A DNA stretch of 64,000 nt from Sorghum bicolor (taxonomy: Eukaryota; Streptophyta; Magnoliopsida; Poales; Poaceae): assembly GCF_000003195.3 (NCBI RefSeq), contig NC_012871.2, positions 13,399,682 to 13,463,681 of the forward strand, read 5' to 3'. Positions 33,156-43,502 of the stretch are shown piece after piece (within the stretch, counting starts at the first letter, position 1; each line of letters starts with the position of its first letter). Under the pieces are notes generated by a model that saw nothing but the letters and a program-made list of their open reading frames with translations, did not search any database and was not told the origin of the DNA. A program made the position numbers and the translations under genes.

Positions 33156-34240
33156 CCTCCAAGCATGCCACATGCCATGTGCACCGGCTCACCGCTCTCT
33201 ACTTCTCGATGGCCTCTGGCTCTCAAAACAACTTGAAACATGTGCAATATGAAACTCGAGTGCAACATACATCTCAAAGAAATGAAACATCTAGAATATG
33301 TACTTGCAACATATGTGAAACACATATGCAACATCCAAAAAAAAACACTTGCAAGTTGAAAACACTTGCTGCAACAGAAGATTGGAACAGAAAAAAATAT
33401 TTTGGAATATATATATATATATGGTAAATTTTCTCTACTCCCAAGAAGTAGTTACTCCCTCCTCTAAAACACAGTATCAGATGCCGCACTCCCCTAACGG
33501 GTCATCAAGTCTAACCCGCTAAGTCACATAATATACGGTGGTCAAACTTACTACGGTATTTCAGTCGGAAGCTATAAATCACGTACGTATACGGTGGATA
33601 TAACAATACTCTATATTTCAGTCATCGACGAGTTGTTTTTTAATCATTATCCCTCGGCGTTTACCCAGGCAGCTTCAACAAACTAAGTTAGTTCTCATCT
33701 AATCCACCGGCGTTTTACCCAGGCAGCTTCGTATGGGCGGCGGGGCAGCTCGCCGGGCTTCATTGTGCAGAGAATTTGTGAACAGGTAACTATTCATCAT
33801 TTCATCTCGTTAGGTAAATATGACTAGTTGCCTGTCTTCTACCTTTTAGATTGGCATCTGTTAGTGGTCTCTGAGTCATTCGTTGTTGATCGGCATCAGA
33901 AATTTTATTGTTTATATTTGCAAAAAACCTCATCGCTAGTTAGATGGTTACTAGAATTTGCATGGAGGTATGCTACCTCTGTGCATACATGTGCATGCAT
34001 GTTGTGATTCTTGCCGTTCAACAGCAGAGCATGAGAGCAATGATGCATGCGTACAATTCCATTTTCCTTTTCCAGATTAGAGTATCATCTTATATGTATT
34101 AAACTAGAGTATCATTGCATACTTTCTCAGATTTGGCATTTTTCTTCTTATACATATTAATCTAGACTATAGTATCATTGCATACTTTCTCAGATTTGGA
34201 ATTTTCTTTCACTTATGTATAACCATTTTATTTTTCATTT

Positions 34241-34474
34241 AAGATGGGGAAAACAACATCAACCTTCAATCGATCAGGTGGGTCAAGCTCCAACAGGTCA
34301 GCATTTACTAAAGCATTGCAACATGTTCGTTGGAAAAATGGGATCTACCTCGCTGGGAACACAGCAACCAATGCTAGTACTCCACGATCAAAGGGTTCTA
34401 TTAAAGCAATGAAATCTAGAAAAGGTACAGTATACACAAGGAGTAACAGAAAAGAGGCGGTCAGCATCTACTGA
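34241..34474 (+). CDS. Small unrecognised reading frame, exon-like
   Basis: A 76-codon basic, Ser/Thr/Lys-rich frame begins ATGGGGAAAAC right after a pyrimidine tract and AG at about 34243. That makes it look like an internal exon or a 5' exon of a degraded transposon gene. No domain is recognised. Possible donors (GGTCAG near 34296, AGGTACAG near 34425) suggest it may be a spliced remnant. It may be chance. Confidence 0.2.
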   Translation, partial: KMGKTTSTFNRSGGSSSNRSAFTKALQHVRWKNGIYLAGNTATNASTPRSKGSIKAMKSRKGTVYTRSNRKEAVSIY

Positions 34475-34679
34475 AACCAATCACAAAAGGATGGACAATG
34501 AACGGTATGAAGAATTATCGAATAAGAGTGTTTGGTGACATTGCAGTATCTAATTATTACTAATTAGAGGCCAGAGGCATACTAATTAGAGAACCCAACG
34601 GAGGCACCACATTAACTCTCATCTCTGCCATTAACTCTAAACATCATCTTTGATAATAGCCACTGGATCTATTGTAATT

Positions 34680-34945
34680 TATAAAAAAGTACCTACCTCT
34701 ATCATTATAAAAAAAACTTGAAGTAACCCCTAATTATACATATAAATTACCCACCTCTGCAATTACAAAAATAATTCAAAATAACCCCCTAAATTTATAG
34801 ATAAATTACCCACAATTATCATTATAAAAAATAATTCAAAATAACCTCATAAATTTGTATCTAAATTACCCATTTTGTCATTATGAAAAATAATTCATAA
34901 TAACGCCCTCACATTGCAACAAAGTTACCCACCATCTCTCTCAAA
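34680..34945. repeat. Degenerate tandem repeat, about 60-bp period
   Basis: The words AAATTACCCA, CATTATAAAAAATAATTC and AAAATAACC recur about every 60 bp, with TTACCC near 34747, 34806, 34865 and 34925 and a weaker copy before them. Four to five units are visible and they are diverged. Confidence 0.65.
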
Positions 34946-36254
34946 TCGATATATAAATACATGCTATTACAAAATATATATATATATATTCATAAAGTAT
35001 AAGACATATATATTTCTAATTACAAACTTTTAGAAATATCAAATTGAATAACCACAATACTATGTTTGACCATATATATACAAGACATATATATTTCTAA
35101 ATTATAAACTTCTACAACTTCAAAATTAAATAATCACAATGCTACGTTTGACCATGTATTCCAAGTAGACATATATATGTTAGAATAAATATTTATTTTA
35201 ATAACTTATAATATAAGCATAAAAAATGTTTAATTAAACAAACCATGTAGAAATAACATAACACTGGCAATTCCCTTTGAATTATATTAATACTCCCTAA
35301 TCATGAATTTCATAAGGAGCTTTTAAATAACTTTATACATTTTAACTAAAATATTATTATATCATATCCATTTTGGTAATTTAATTTTTGTAACTCTATG
35401 ATATATAAAATAATACTACACACATATAATTCCATGATATAACAACTCAACAAGTTCGGTGCTACGGTGCAATCTGAGTTTCAACTTCATTAACATGCGA
35501 AAAACAATATTACTATATTACTAAGATCTAAACTTTTTTTAATAAAAATAAATTTCGAATAAAAAATAAAAAATAATATAGTTTCAACTTAACATGTGGG
35601 AAAAAATCGTACAACTTGGTTAAAAGTCAAAAGGTAATTAAACTATATTTTGTTACTTTATCTATATTCATATATTTTAACTAAATGTTTGATATGTCTA
35701 TATTGATAGATAGTACAATCATAGTTGCACGTATAATTCCTTGATAGGAAAATTCAATAATCTTAACAATAATGGAGACTACTGATGGCTATATTTTTCG
35801 TCCCTTTAATATTACTACTCTAGAGTAATTTGATCATTCTAATAAGGCTTAATAAAATTTAAAATTCTTATGAGATTAGCACTGTTATCCCCATTAGAGA
35901 TCCCATTTCAAGCTAAATTAGATTAATGACTTATATATGTAATGCAACAAGGGTTCATAGTTAATGGCAAAGTTTCAAACTAATTGCATATTAAAATATA
36001 CAAGGTGCCATGCAAAATAAAAGTACGAATATGCATAAAAAAATACAAGTTAGTCCCTTGCAAAAAGGGAAATGAATAAGTTTATGATTATTAGATATAG
36101 ACTACAAACTATGACAATTTTGTAGAAAATAACAAAGAAAAACATACAATTTAATATAAAAAATTTTTTATTAATCAAATAAAATATATTAATAGTACAT
36201 CTTTTAAAGTTCTAGCCTGTGCGAGATGGACGAATAATACAGTTGTCAAGTGGT

Positions 36255-38051
36255 TTAGCCAAGGTGAACCGAGACAGTTGTCAAGTGAAGGCCCAAGCTC
36301 TCGAACGAGGCGTTCTGGTTGTGGTCACCGATTTCCTCCGTTGCCCGGCCCACGAAGCGCATCAACCGGAACGGCTTCTCCGGCGGCGGCGCTCCTCCGG
36401 CACCCAGCATTGACCGGCAATACGCGAAGAGCGCAGCCACCGCGCACTGGCTCCCAAACTCCTTCGTGACCACACGGCCATCGGCGAGCCGGACCCTCAC
36501 CTTGCAGACCTTCTCCTCCACCGACTCCGCCTGCTGACCCGCGCAAGGTGCCACCACCGGCTCCGTCGTCACCGCCACCGTCGTCGTCGTCGTCGTTGGT
36601 GCATGTTCTTGTCGATCCTCGCATGTAGGCGCCACCGCCGCCGCAGCCACGACGACGGCATCATCAGGAGGTTTTCTCATCACCGTCGTCGTCGTCGTCG
36701 GTGCCTGTTGTCGATTCCCGGCGGCACGTTCGGAAGAACTCGTCGGAGCAGTAGTCGTCGTTGCAGGTCTTATGCTGCTCTGCTCGCCGGGTGATACACT
36801 GGTGGTGGACCTCTTGGCCATGGCGACAGGAATGGTGGGCTTCATGTCCGTGAAGGGTCCCAGGCGCACCATGAAGTCGTTGAACTCGCAGGCGGCGCTG
36901 CCGTGCAGCACGTCCATGGCCTGGCCGGTGACCGGGTCGACGACCACCACGACGGGGAGCTTGTCGTGCGGTATGTCGTAGTACCCGAGCACCTTCTTGG
37001 CCTCCTCCTCCCCCTCGCCGTCGTCCGCGGCGTCGGCGTCGGCGTCGGCGTGCCAGAGCACGAAGCGGTCCCTGACACACTGGGCCACCAGGGCGTTCCC
37101 CCACACGTCGCGGTTCTGGTGCAGCGACGGCAGCGGCAGCTCCTCGGAGCTCTGCACGTTCGCCAGCAGCCACCGCGCCCGCCGCGCCGCGTGAACCTTC
37201 GCGTCGTGGAACCCGCCCTTGAACGTCAGCGAGTGTGGAACCTTGAACAGCTCCTCGAACGTCCTGTTCCGCGGATGCGGCGGCGGCAGCGCCGGCTGCC
37301 GTGCCGGCCTGGCTGCCTCTTCCAGCGCCTGCATGTAGTCGTCGTCGTCGTCGTTGTCGCCGTCATCAGAGGAGACGTCGATGACATTCTCATTGTTGTC
37401 GTCGGCTTTCTTCTCGTCTTCAGAATCAGGAGTGAGCTCGGTGGGATTGAGCCGCCGGCGGCGGCGGCTATTGTTGTCGTCGGCGGCTTTCTTCTCGTCT
37501 TCAGAATGAGAAGTGAGCTCGGTGGGATTGAACCGCCGGCGACGGCGGCTGCTGTTGTTAGTTTCCTCATCCTCCTCGCCATCAGACAAGATATCTTCAC
37601 GGAATTCACGGAAGCGCCGGCGATGGCTGCGGTTGTCATCCGCAGCCCTGTCACCACCAGCGGTGTTAGTAGTACCACTCTCACGGGGCCGGTCGCGGCG
37701 GCAGCGGCGGCGGCGTTCACGACGGCGGCTGCTCTTGCTCCTCCTTTCAACTCTGGTCTTGCTGTCCCACCTAGACACCCTGGTACGGCGGGCTGGGACC
37801 GGGGCCGGCGGCCGAGCGCGCACCGCATCCTCCTCCTCCTCCGACGACGAAACCTGCAGCGACGACGGCGGCGGTGGGGAGCGAGAACGGCGGCGACCGG
37901 ACCCGGACGACGGTCCTGCGCCGCTGGAGAAGAAGCTGTTGAGGGCCCTGCCGAGGTGCCCGCCGGAGCTGGCGAGGCGGTTCAAGGCGTCTTCGCGGCC
38001 GCACCCGGTGGAGTTCATGAAGGCGGCTACGAGGGCTGCTTCATCCTCCAT
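36255..38051 (-). CDS. UBX-domain protein of UBA-UAS-UBX type
   Basis: This single-exon gene encodes 598 aa if started at the Met at 38051. An in-frame Met at 38114 lies only about 25 bp from the TATA box, so the downstream Met is preferred; it begins MEDEAALVAAF. Domains: UBA-like helices (about 1-40), a long disordered Arg/Ser/acidic region (about 45-240) with a 27-codon tandem repeat, a UAS thioredoxin-like domain (about 260-400, FEELFKVP and VVDPVTGQAMDVLHG), a Thr/Pro-rich spacer, and a C-terminal UBX domain (about 515-598, VRVRLADGRVV). Proteins of this build (UBXN7/plant PUX type) link ubiquitylated clients to the AAA ATPase p97/CDC48. The UBX loop has RFVGR where most have F-P-R, so p97 binding could be weakened. 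Confidence 0.8.
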   Translation of the reverse strand: MEDEAALVAAFMNSTGCGREDALNRLASSGGHLGRALNSFFSSGAGPSSGSGRRRSRSPPPPSSLQVSSSEEEEDAVRARPPAPVPARRTRVSRWDSKTRVERRSKSSRRRERRRRCRRDRPRESGTTNTAGGDRAADDNRSHRRRFREFREDILSDGEEDEETNNSSRRRRRFNPTELTSHSEDEKKAADDNNSRRRRRLNPTELTPDSEDEKKADDNNENVIDVSSDDGDNDDDDDYMQALEEAARPARQPALPPPHPRNRTFEELFKVPHSLTFKGGFHDAKVHAARRARWLLANVQSSEELPLPSLHQNRDVWGNALVAQCVRDRFVLWHADADADAADDGEGEEEAKKVLGYYDIPHDKLPVVVVVDPVTGQAMDVLHGSAACEFNDFMVRLGPFTDMKPTIPVAMAKRSTTSVSPGEQSSIRPATTTTAPTSSSERAAGNRQQAPTTTTTVMRKPPDDAVVVAAAAVAPTCEDRQEHAPTTTTTTVAVTTEPVVAPCAGQQAESVEEKVCKVRVRLADGRVVTKEFGSQCAVAALFAYCRSMLGAGGAPPPEKPFRLMRFVGRATEEIGDHNQNASFESLGLHLTTVSVHLG

Positions 38052-38138
38052 GTCTGAGATGAGAGCGAAGCGGCAACACGCGGCGGATCGGATCGGATCG
38101 GAGCGGAGCGGCACGGGAAAGCGGCGTGGGTCTTCTCC

Positions 38139-38144
38139 TTTATA
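38139..38144 (-). promoter_or_regulatory. TATA box of the UBX gene
   Basis: TATAAA on minus, about 90 bp upstream of the preferred Met. The expected start of transcription (about 38110) falls at the upstream Met, arguing for the downstream one. Confidence 0.6.
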
Positions 38145-39007
38145 GAACTCTAGCTACGTGTGCATAAACACCGAGTCGCCTCCGAGTCCAACTCCTGACT
38201 TGAATTGCTCCACACCACCACCGACCTTTCTGATATATATACTCAGCTCCGTAGATATCTACATGTAGATATTATTCGTCCTCATCGATTGTTTTCGGTT
38301 AATAATAATTTTCCAGTATACATACATACATCCTCCGAGATGATGGTATGATGATCAGATTATTGGGTAAACAAATTGAGCACGGATTTAAATTGCATGG
38401 ACTTGGCCACTTGGGATCCAATTATCACATGGACCTCTAGCCTTAATGAATGGCACGTGTCCTTATTTAAATAATCACACGGCTGATCTACTTATCTAAT
38501 CTAGATAAGACAATGCTTCGTGGACCATATTTGTACATAATAAAGAATGTAATTTTTTATTCTCGGAGAGACAAACAAAATCTGATCAATCTATATAAGA
38601 ACAATAATAATTATGATACCTAATAAATATCATTAGATTAATATGGAATATATTCTTCATGTAGTAAATCTATTTGAGTCGGCGTAGCTATGCAGTTGAT
38701 GACATAGGTTAGGTTGCATGGTGTGGCGTCTCCGTTGAGACACCACCATCGTCGCTTTGTCCACGGAGTCTTGAGAGAATTTGACATGGTTAAGATTAGA
38801 GAAAAATCAGGTGGTTGTGTGCTACCACAAGAAGTCAAAGGTCGACTAGACAAGGACATGCTCCCTACTCTGCTACATAGTTGAACAGTGCCCATCCAAA
38901 AATCTCCATCACTGCCAGTTTTTGAGCCGGCACAGACAAAGCGACGGTAATGAAGTAATAAAAACTACTGCCAAATACCTCAGCATTTTCGATAGCAGCT
39001 CCTCTAA
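38145..39007. other. Promoter-side intergenic sequence
   Basis: AT-rich sequence upstream of the UBX gene. I see no gene and no clear transposon in it. Confidence 0.5.
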
Positions 39008-39169
39008 GGCCTTGTTTAGTTCACCCCGAAAATTAAAAAATTTTCAAGATTCTCCGTCACATCAAATCTTGGAGCACATACATAAAGTATTAGATATAGA
39101 TAAAAATAAAACTAATTACACAGTTTGCATGTAAATCACGAGATGAATCTTTTAAGCATAGTTAGTTTA

Positions 39170-39375
39170 GGGCACTCACAATGCAGACTCTATCATAGTC
39201 TCTAAAGTTATTTATTACCTCAAATAATGTGGACTTAGAGTCTAAATAAGACTTAGAGTCTTGTTTTTTCTACCTCTTTCTTCAATAAATATGCTGCCAC
39301 ATCAGCAAAATACTATAAATAATATGTAATTAATTGTCTTGGACTCTGTGATAGAGTCTTGCATTGTGAGTGCCC
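39170..39375 (+). mobile_element. Tourist-like MITE (family B), copy 1
   Basis: 206 bp with inverted ends GGGCACTCACAATGCA and TGCATTGTGAGTGCCC-like, flanked by TTA at 39167-39169 and 39376-39378. It is nested in the family A MITE. Near-identical in layout to 52211-52413. Confidence 0.85.
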
Positions 39376-39391
39376 TTATGATTGGATAATA

Positions 39392-42300
39392 CTAGTAGGA
39401 ATGGCGCGTCCCTGCGCGCCGATTATTAACAAAGTAGATAAGTGCGATTATTAACAAAGTAGATAAGTGGATAGAAGGTATTGGAAGTTGATAAATAAAT
39501 ATAGAACAACAAAGTTTTGAAACACTATAAACGATGATAGGAGGTGCCACTGCATTAAGACAGGAGAGTTTAATAGGCAAAGAAAACATCGTCAAGTGTG
39601 TGATAAAGTTGTTATGCAAGTTTAGTATGAAGCAGGTTGATGGCTAATTCTAGCAATTCTACTTGAGAAAATAACAGAGGCAATATTCTACAAACATTAG
39701 TTCATGAGTAGTTGTTGCTTGTCATTCTGTAAAGAAGATGACCCATGTTTAAGATGGTGGTGCACCCTGCGATAGCAAAGAATAAAAAATTGTTCAAAGG
39801 ATTTTATAACATATAAATCCACAGAAGATTTAAGAGTATTATTGACAAGACACATTTATGAGGTATTACAAAACAATATTATTAGGAGTTAAAAATATCT
39901 GAGGTTGTAAAAATAGTGTACACAAATTAGATTGAAAGTAACTACAATTACAGCTCACAAATAATATATGTATATGAAGTGGAGCACTAAAATGGTAAAT
40001 TTGAGTGTTTGATATATTTCTACCCTAAAACTGCACATTTTTATGTAAGTTCCGGCACATAATAATGTGTATGTATACATGTATCTTTTTGTTTATCTAG
40101 CAACGAAAAAGATTCCAGTAATATGGGTGTGAGCTATATTTTTTACCTATTTTGTTTTCTTTGTTGAAGTAGACGTCTGAGCTCTAGGTTTTGGCTGAAG
40201 ACTGAATCCATGTGAGTCTTGTGCCTAGTCATTGTTTTTAATAAACCACGGTAGGAGTAAGTCTATTTAGTTTTGATATGAGGGGAATTTGAAATGCAAA
40301 GTTTGGAGGAATGAAGCGACTTCGCTTACCTTTTAGCTTTCCGGTCGATAAAATTGTTGTTAAGCCAAATAATGCAAAAAATAGAAAGACGACCAGAATA
40401 AGATAGGCACCTGCTAAAAATAACACAATTTAGCAGGCTGAACACAAAGTACTCTAAAAGGAAAACATGGGGGCAATTTAGAGCTAATCAAATTATGGTA
40501 GACATGATGAGCTGCATTATGGGAAACCAGAATAAAATTTCGTAAACATTGCAACCCCTTTGGAAGGAACAATCCTCCAAATACAAACAGATGCAACTTC
40601 AGTTTCAGGCATGAGAAGAGGACTCGCCAAGTAACTTAAATACAAACCATGACGTAAATGGCACATAGTTCAAGCTTCACAAAAATAAGAATAAAGCTAC
40701 ATGAACATGTACATGGAGCCTGTCTCTGAGTTTGCATATTAAGTCTTCTTTTGCAGAGGGAACATATAGGAAAACAAAACCTAAAAACAAACACAACACA
40801 GGGAAACTATGGCCGGGTACGACAACAATTTTTCCAAATACGGCAATAGTAAACTTAGGCATATTCAATTATGATATGAGGCAACCCATATATTTTAATT
40901 GAACTACTTCTGATATGATCAGAACTGCAAAGGAAACAACTTTTCGAAGCATTCAGAAGAACTGCAGCCCCAGTCAGGTCCATAGGAGCATTTTCTTTCG
41001 AATTCTAATATGCCAGGGAATATACTGGAAAATTAATTTGATTAAGTATTGTAGGACCAAATAAATTAATCTACTCTGTCAGTAATGAAAATATTATTTT
41101 TGGTGCCAATAAGTTTTTCCTTTGGAATGTGATGCACATAGTGTGATTAAATTAGATATGTTATCCCAAGATGAATGAATGGACATACAATACAATGTGC
41201 ACTATTCATGAACAGAACTGCAATAGGCATCCACAATTGCAAAAATGAAGTAAATAACTAATAAAGGAGATCATCTTGGTCAGTTAGCTAGCAGCGCTGA
41301 GCACAAGAATTAATTTATATTTCCAAGTTTTAGGTGGCTTAAAAAGAAGGACACATGAATCAATATAGGAAACTAAAGCTTACCAGAGAGGGGGTTACCT
41401 GGTAGGGTAAGAAGCACTCCAATGCGGTTTAGATGGAGAAGTAATTACTTCTTTGTAAAGGGACTTAACTCACTACAGGGAAAACCGAAAACACGTGTAA
41501 TAGCTCAGATGCATAAAAATCATATAAATTAGACAGAGAAGTGTTTTAGCTGCTACTCAATTGTAGTAAGACTCATGAGATTTAGTGTTTGATTTGCACA
41601 TGTATAATATGTTAAACTCAGAATTGTAAGGCAGAGCGTCGCTATGAACATCCGTTCATATGGATGTGTAGTCCACCAGGTAAGGAAACTAATGAAAAAT
41701 AAAAGTCCTAATTTGTGTGGGGGCTCGAGGAGATCAAAGGCCAGAAACAAGGAAAGAAGATAACGAAAAAGCATACCACTTCGGTAGCAAGCATTGCACC
41801 AAGTTCTTCAGCCTTGTCTGCATACTCTTTCATTTTTGCGTCTGAAAATCTTAACCTACAGGAATTAACAGAGTAGTAAATGTTTAGATGGTGCCGCCAT
41901 AAGTGAGGACCAAAATAAAGTAAAAATCACTAATCTGGATTAACGAATCAGTATTATAATTGTTCTTAATAAAATCAAGGGCATGCTATTACATGACATA
42001 AACCAAAAGATAGTTTTAGGGCCTGCAGAAACCTATTATGCTTGTAAAGTGTGGAAGTACATTAAGGTAAACTTAAGACACAAGGAAAGATCTATCTTAT
42101 TTAGTACTTTAGCACTTTCTCTTTTATTATGACTTTTATAGACCCACGTTGTGTCTCCATTGGTCATGGTTGGCAAGCCAACTGCACGTAAGTGTTTCTG
42201 AAGACTAAATTGGGATGACAAATAATTAAGCCCACTGCATATACCATGAGCGAAACTAAGTGACCAAAGAAAAAAAGAAAGGGGGGGCATCACAATACCT

Positions 42301-43435
42301 TACTGCAAGAAAACTGCTAGGCCATGCATTGTTTTGATAGATTATCCAGGCAGCTCCCTGTTGGTAGTCTTTGACAATAATGTACGAATCAGAGGTAAAA
42401 TAGAGTAGACTTAAGGTATTCTGGAGGAAAAAAATACAGAAACCATTAGTTAATTTCATATTAGAGACTCGTTAGTTAACTTAGATGAAAAAAAAACTAA
42501 AGATAGTGAGTAAGCAAAAGCGTTCTCGCATAGCTTCAGGCCGAGCTTCTAGGTTTGCTACATGCTCAGCTTGGGGAGTTCATCATGTGTTTTTCCCTGA
42601 GCTGCTGATCCAGTTGGCCTTGCCAGCGTCAATATTTAGAAAATAAGGTTCAAATTTATAGGGAAAAATAAACATGGGAATAATCTGTGGAGAAAAAAAA
42701 GGTTGCACACTTACCAGGTAACAAATCTAAAGAGATTGTAGCCAGATCAGATTCTAATACAAATGGATTAAGCTAGGGTTTGAGTGCTCGGTGCTGCACA
42801 ACAAGCAGGGAAGAGAAGGGATGTGTGTACCTGGTGGGTGCTCGCCGCCAGCGAAGGCCTGATGATGGCCGCCGCCAGAGCTAGAGGCCGAGCAGAGGCC
42901 GGCGTCACCGTCGACGAAGAGGAAGAGCCGGCGCCCAGCCGCCCCGAGCAGCACATACGACGAGGTCACGGGCGAGGATGTAGAGAGGCCGGTACACCGG
43001 GACGCGAGTGGAGGAGAAGGACGAGGCGGCGGCCATGACTGGTGACGGCCACCGCCGAGGCCCACGTATGGCGTCGCGCCGCAGCCAGGGGGTGCCGTCG
43101 CGCCCTGGCAGCGCCTTGCGCGGTGGGCCGGCGTGCTGGCCTGTCCAGCATGCTGCGATGCGAGGGGGGAGGAGGAAGAGGAGGAGGGCGGCCGCCGCCG
43201 TCGCTCTGCCGGCGTAGAGGGAGGAGGCGAGGGAGTGACGAGGAAAAAGAAGGGGAGAGGCCGGACTTTTTTTTACCGATGTGCTGGGTCGGGAGAAACC
43301 GAGAAGGCTCTAGATATCATATCGCTAGGAGTAAATATACACCGTAAATACTGGATGTAAGGGTGGAAATTTTTTTTGCTATCTTGGCACGACTGGCTGC
43401 TCAGCCCCGCGTTCGCATTTGTATAAGTGAATGAA
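39392..43435 (-). mobile_element. Helitron, about 4.0 kb, with captured gene fragments
   Basis: On minus the 3' end reads a perfect hairpin (GGCGCG, 6-nt loop, CGCGCC; 39403-39420), 7 nt, then CTAG with a flanking T, as expected for Helitrons inserting between A and T. The right border is fixed by the split MITE at 43435/43436; on minus the 5' end reads TTCATTC, one base before the usual TC. No Rep/helicase frame is present, so it is non-autonomous. Inside are exon-like pieces with splice borders in the same orientation. A 25-bp tandem pair (39421-39469) lies next to the hairpin. Confidence 0.8.
41378..43060 (-). pseudogene. Exon-like gene fragments carried by the Helitron
   Basis: Several minus-strand pieces look like exons. 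A GC-rich first exon starts at ATG 43065-43060 region and ends near 42833 at GTACAC. A short exon near 42724-42762 encodes ESDLATISLDLLP and is followed by GTAAGT. Pieces near 42300-42350, 41780-41855 (peptide SDAKMKEYADKAEELGAML) and 41385-41440 (peptide SPSKPHWSASYPTR, then GTAACC) follow. Frames are interrupted between them. I do not recognise the source gene or genes. The common orientation with the Helitron suits transduplicated gene fragments. Confidence 0.45.
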
Positions 43436-43502
43436 TTTGTCAAATAAAAACGAAAATGCTACAGGGTTGAAATCTGAAATTTTTTCGAAATTAAATAAAA
43501 CC

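Larger units (their letters stand above)
33156..36254. other. Gene-free AT-rich interval with repeat remnants
   Basis: There is no convincing gene. It holds a degenerate dispersed-repeat-like stretch with recurrent CTTGCAACAT/GAAACA words (about 33230-33390) and an (AT)n run at 33408-33421. A 22-bp repeat (CGGCGTTTACCCAGGCAGCTTC, one copy with an extra T) lies at 33655 and 33708, and a 29-bp repeat (AGTATCATTGCATACTTTCT and on) at 34108 and 34171. A 60-bp repeat array at 34680-34945 is listed separately. From 35000 to 36200 the sequence is very AT-rich and I recognise nothing in it. Confidence 0.6.
39008..43502 (+). mobile_element. Tourist-like MITE (family A), split by a second MITE and by a Helitron
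   Basis: The MITE is in three parts: 39008-39169, 39376-39391 and 43436-43502. It starts GGCCTTGTTTAG and ends near AAATAAAACC, with TAA on both sides (39005-39007 and 43503-43505). Internal sequence matches the intact copy at 50735-50970. The join of the last two parts (GATTGGATAATA with TTTGTCAAATA) restores the family order, which dates the MITE before both insertions. The TAA/TTA target points to PIF/Harbinger. Confidence 0.8.

Noticed and set aside
33089..33489. Small frames on both strands after the element 1 LTR
   Set aside because: Low-complexity Met/His/Thr-rich repeats in a decayed dispersed repeat; no support as genes.
36903..38057. 384-codon open frame on plus, antisense to the UBX gene
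   Set aside because: It mirrors the GC-rich, repeat-containing coding strand; Val/Arg/Gly runs, no domain, and the minus frame has clear UAS and UBX motifs.
42754..43360. An intact small gene at the GC-rich block
   Set aside because: Frames on both strands are similar in length, none has a domain, and the block lies inside the Helitron with broken downstream exons; treated as a captured fragment.
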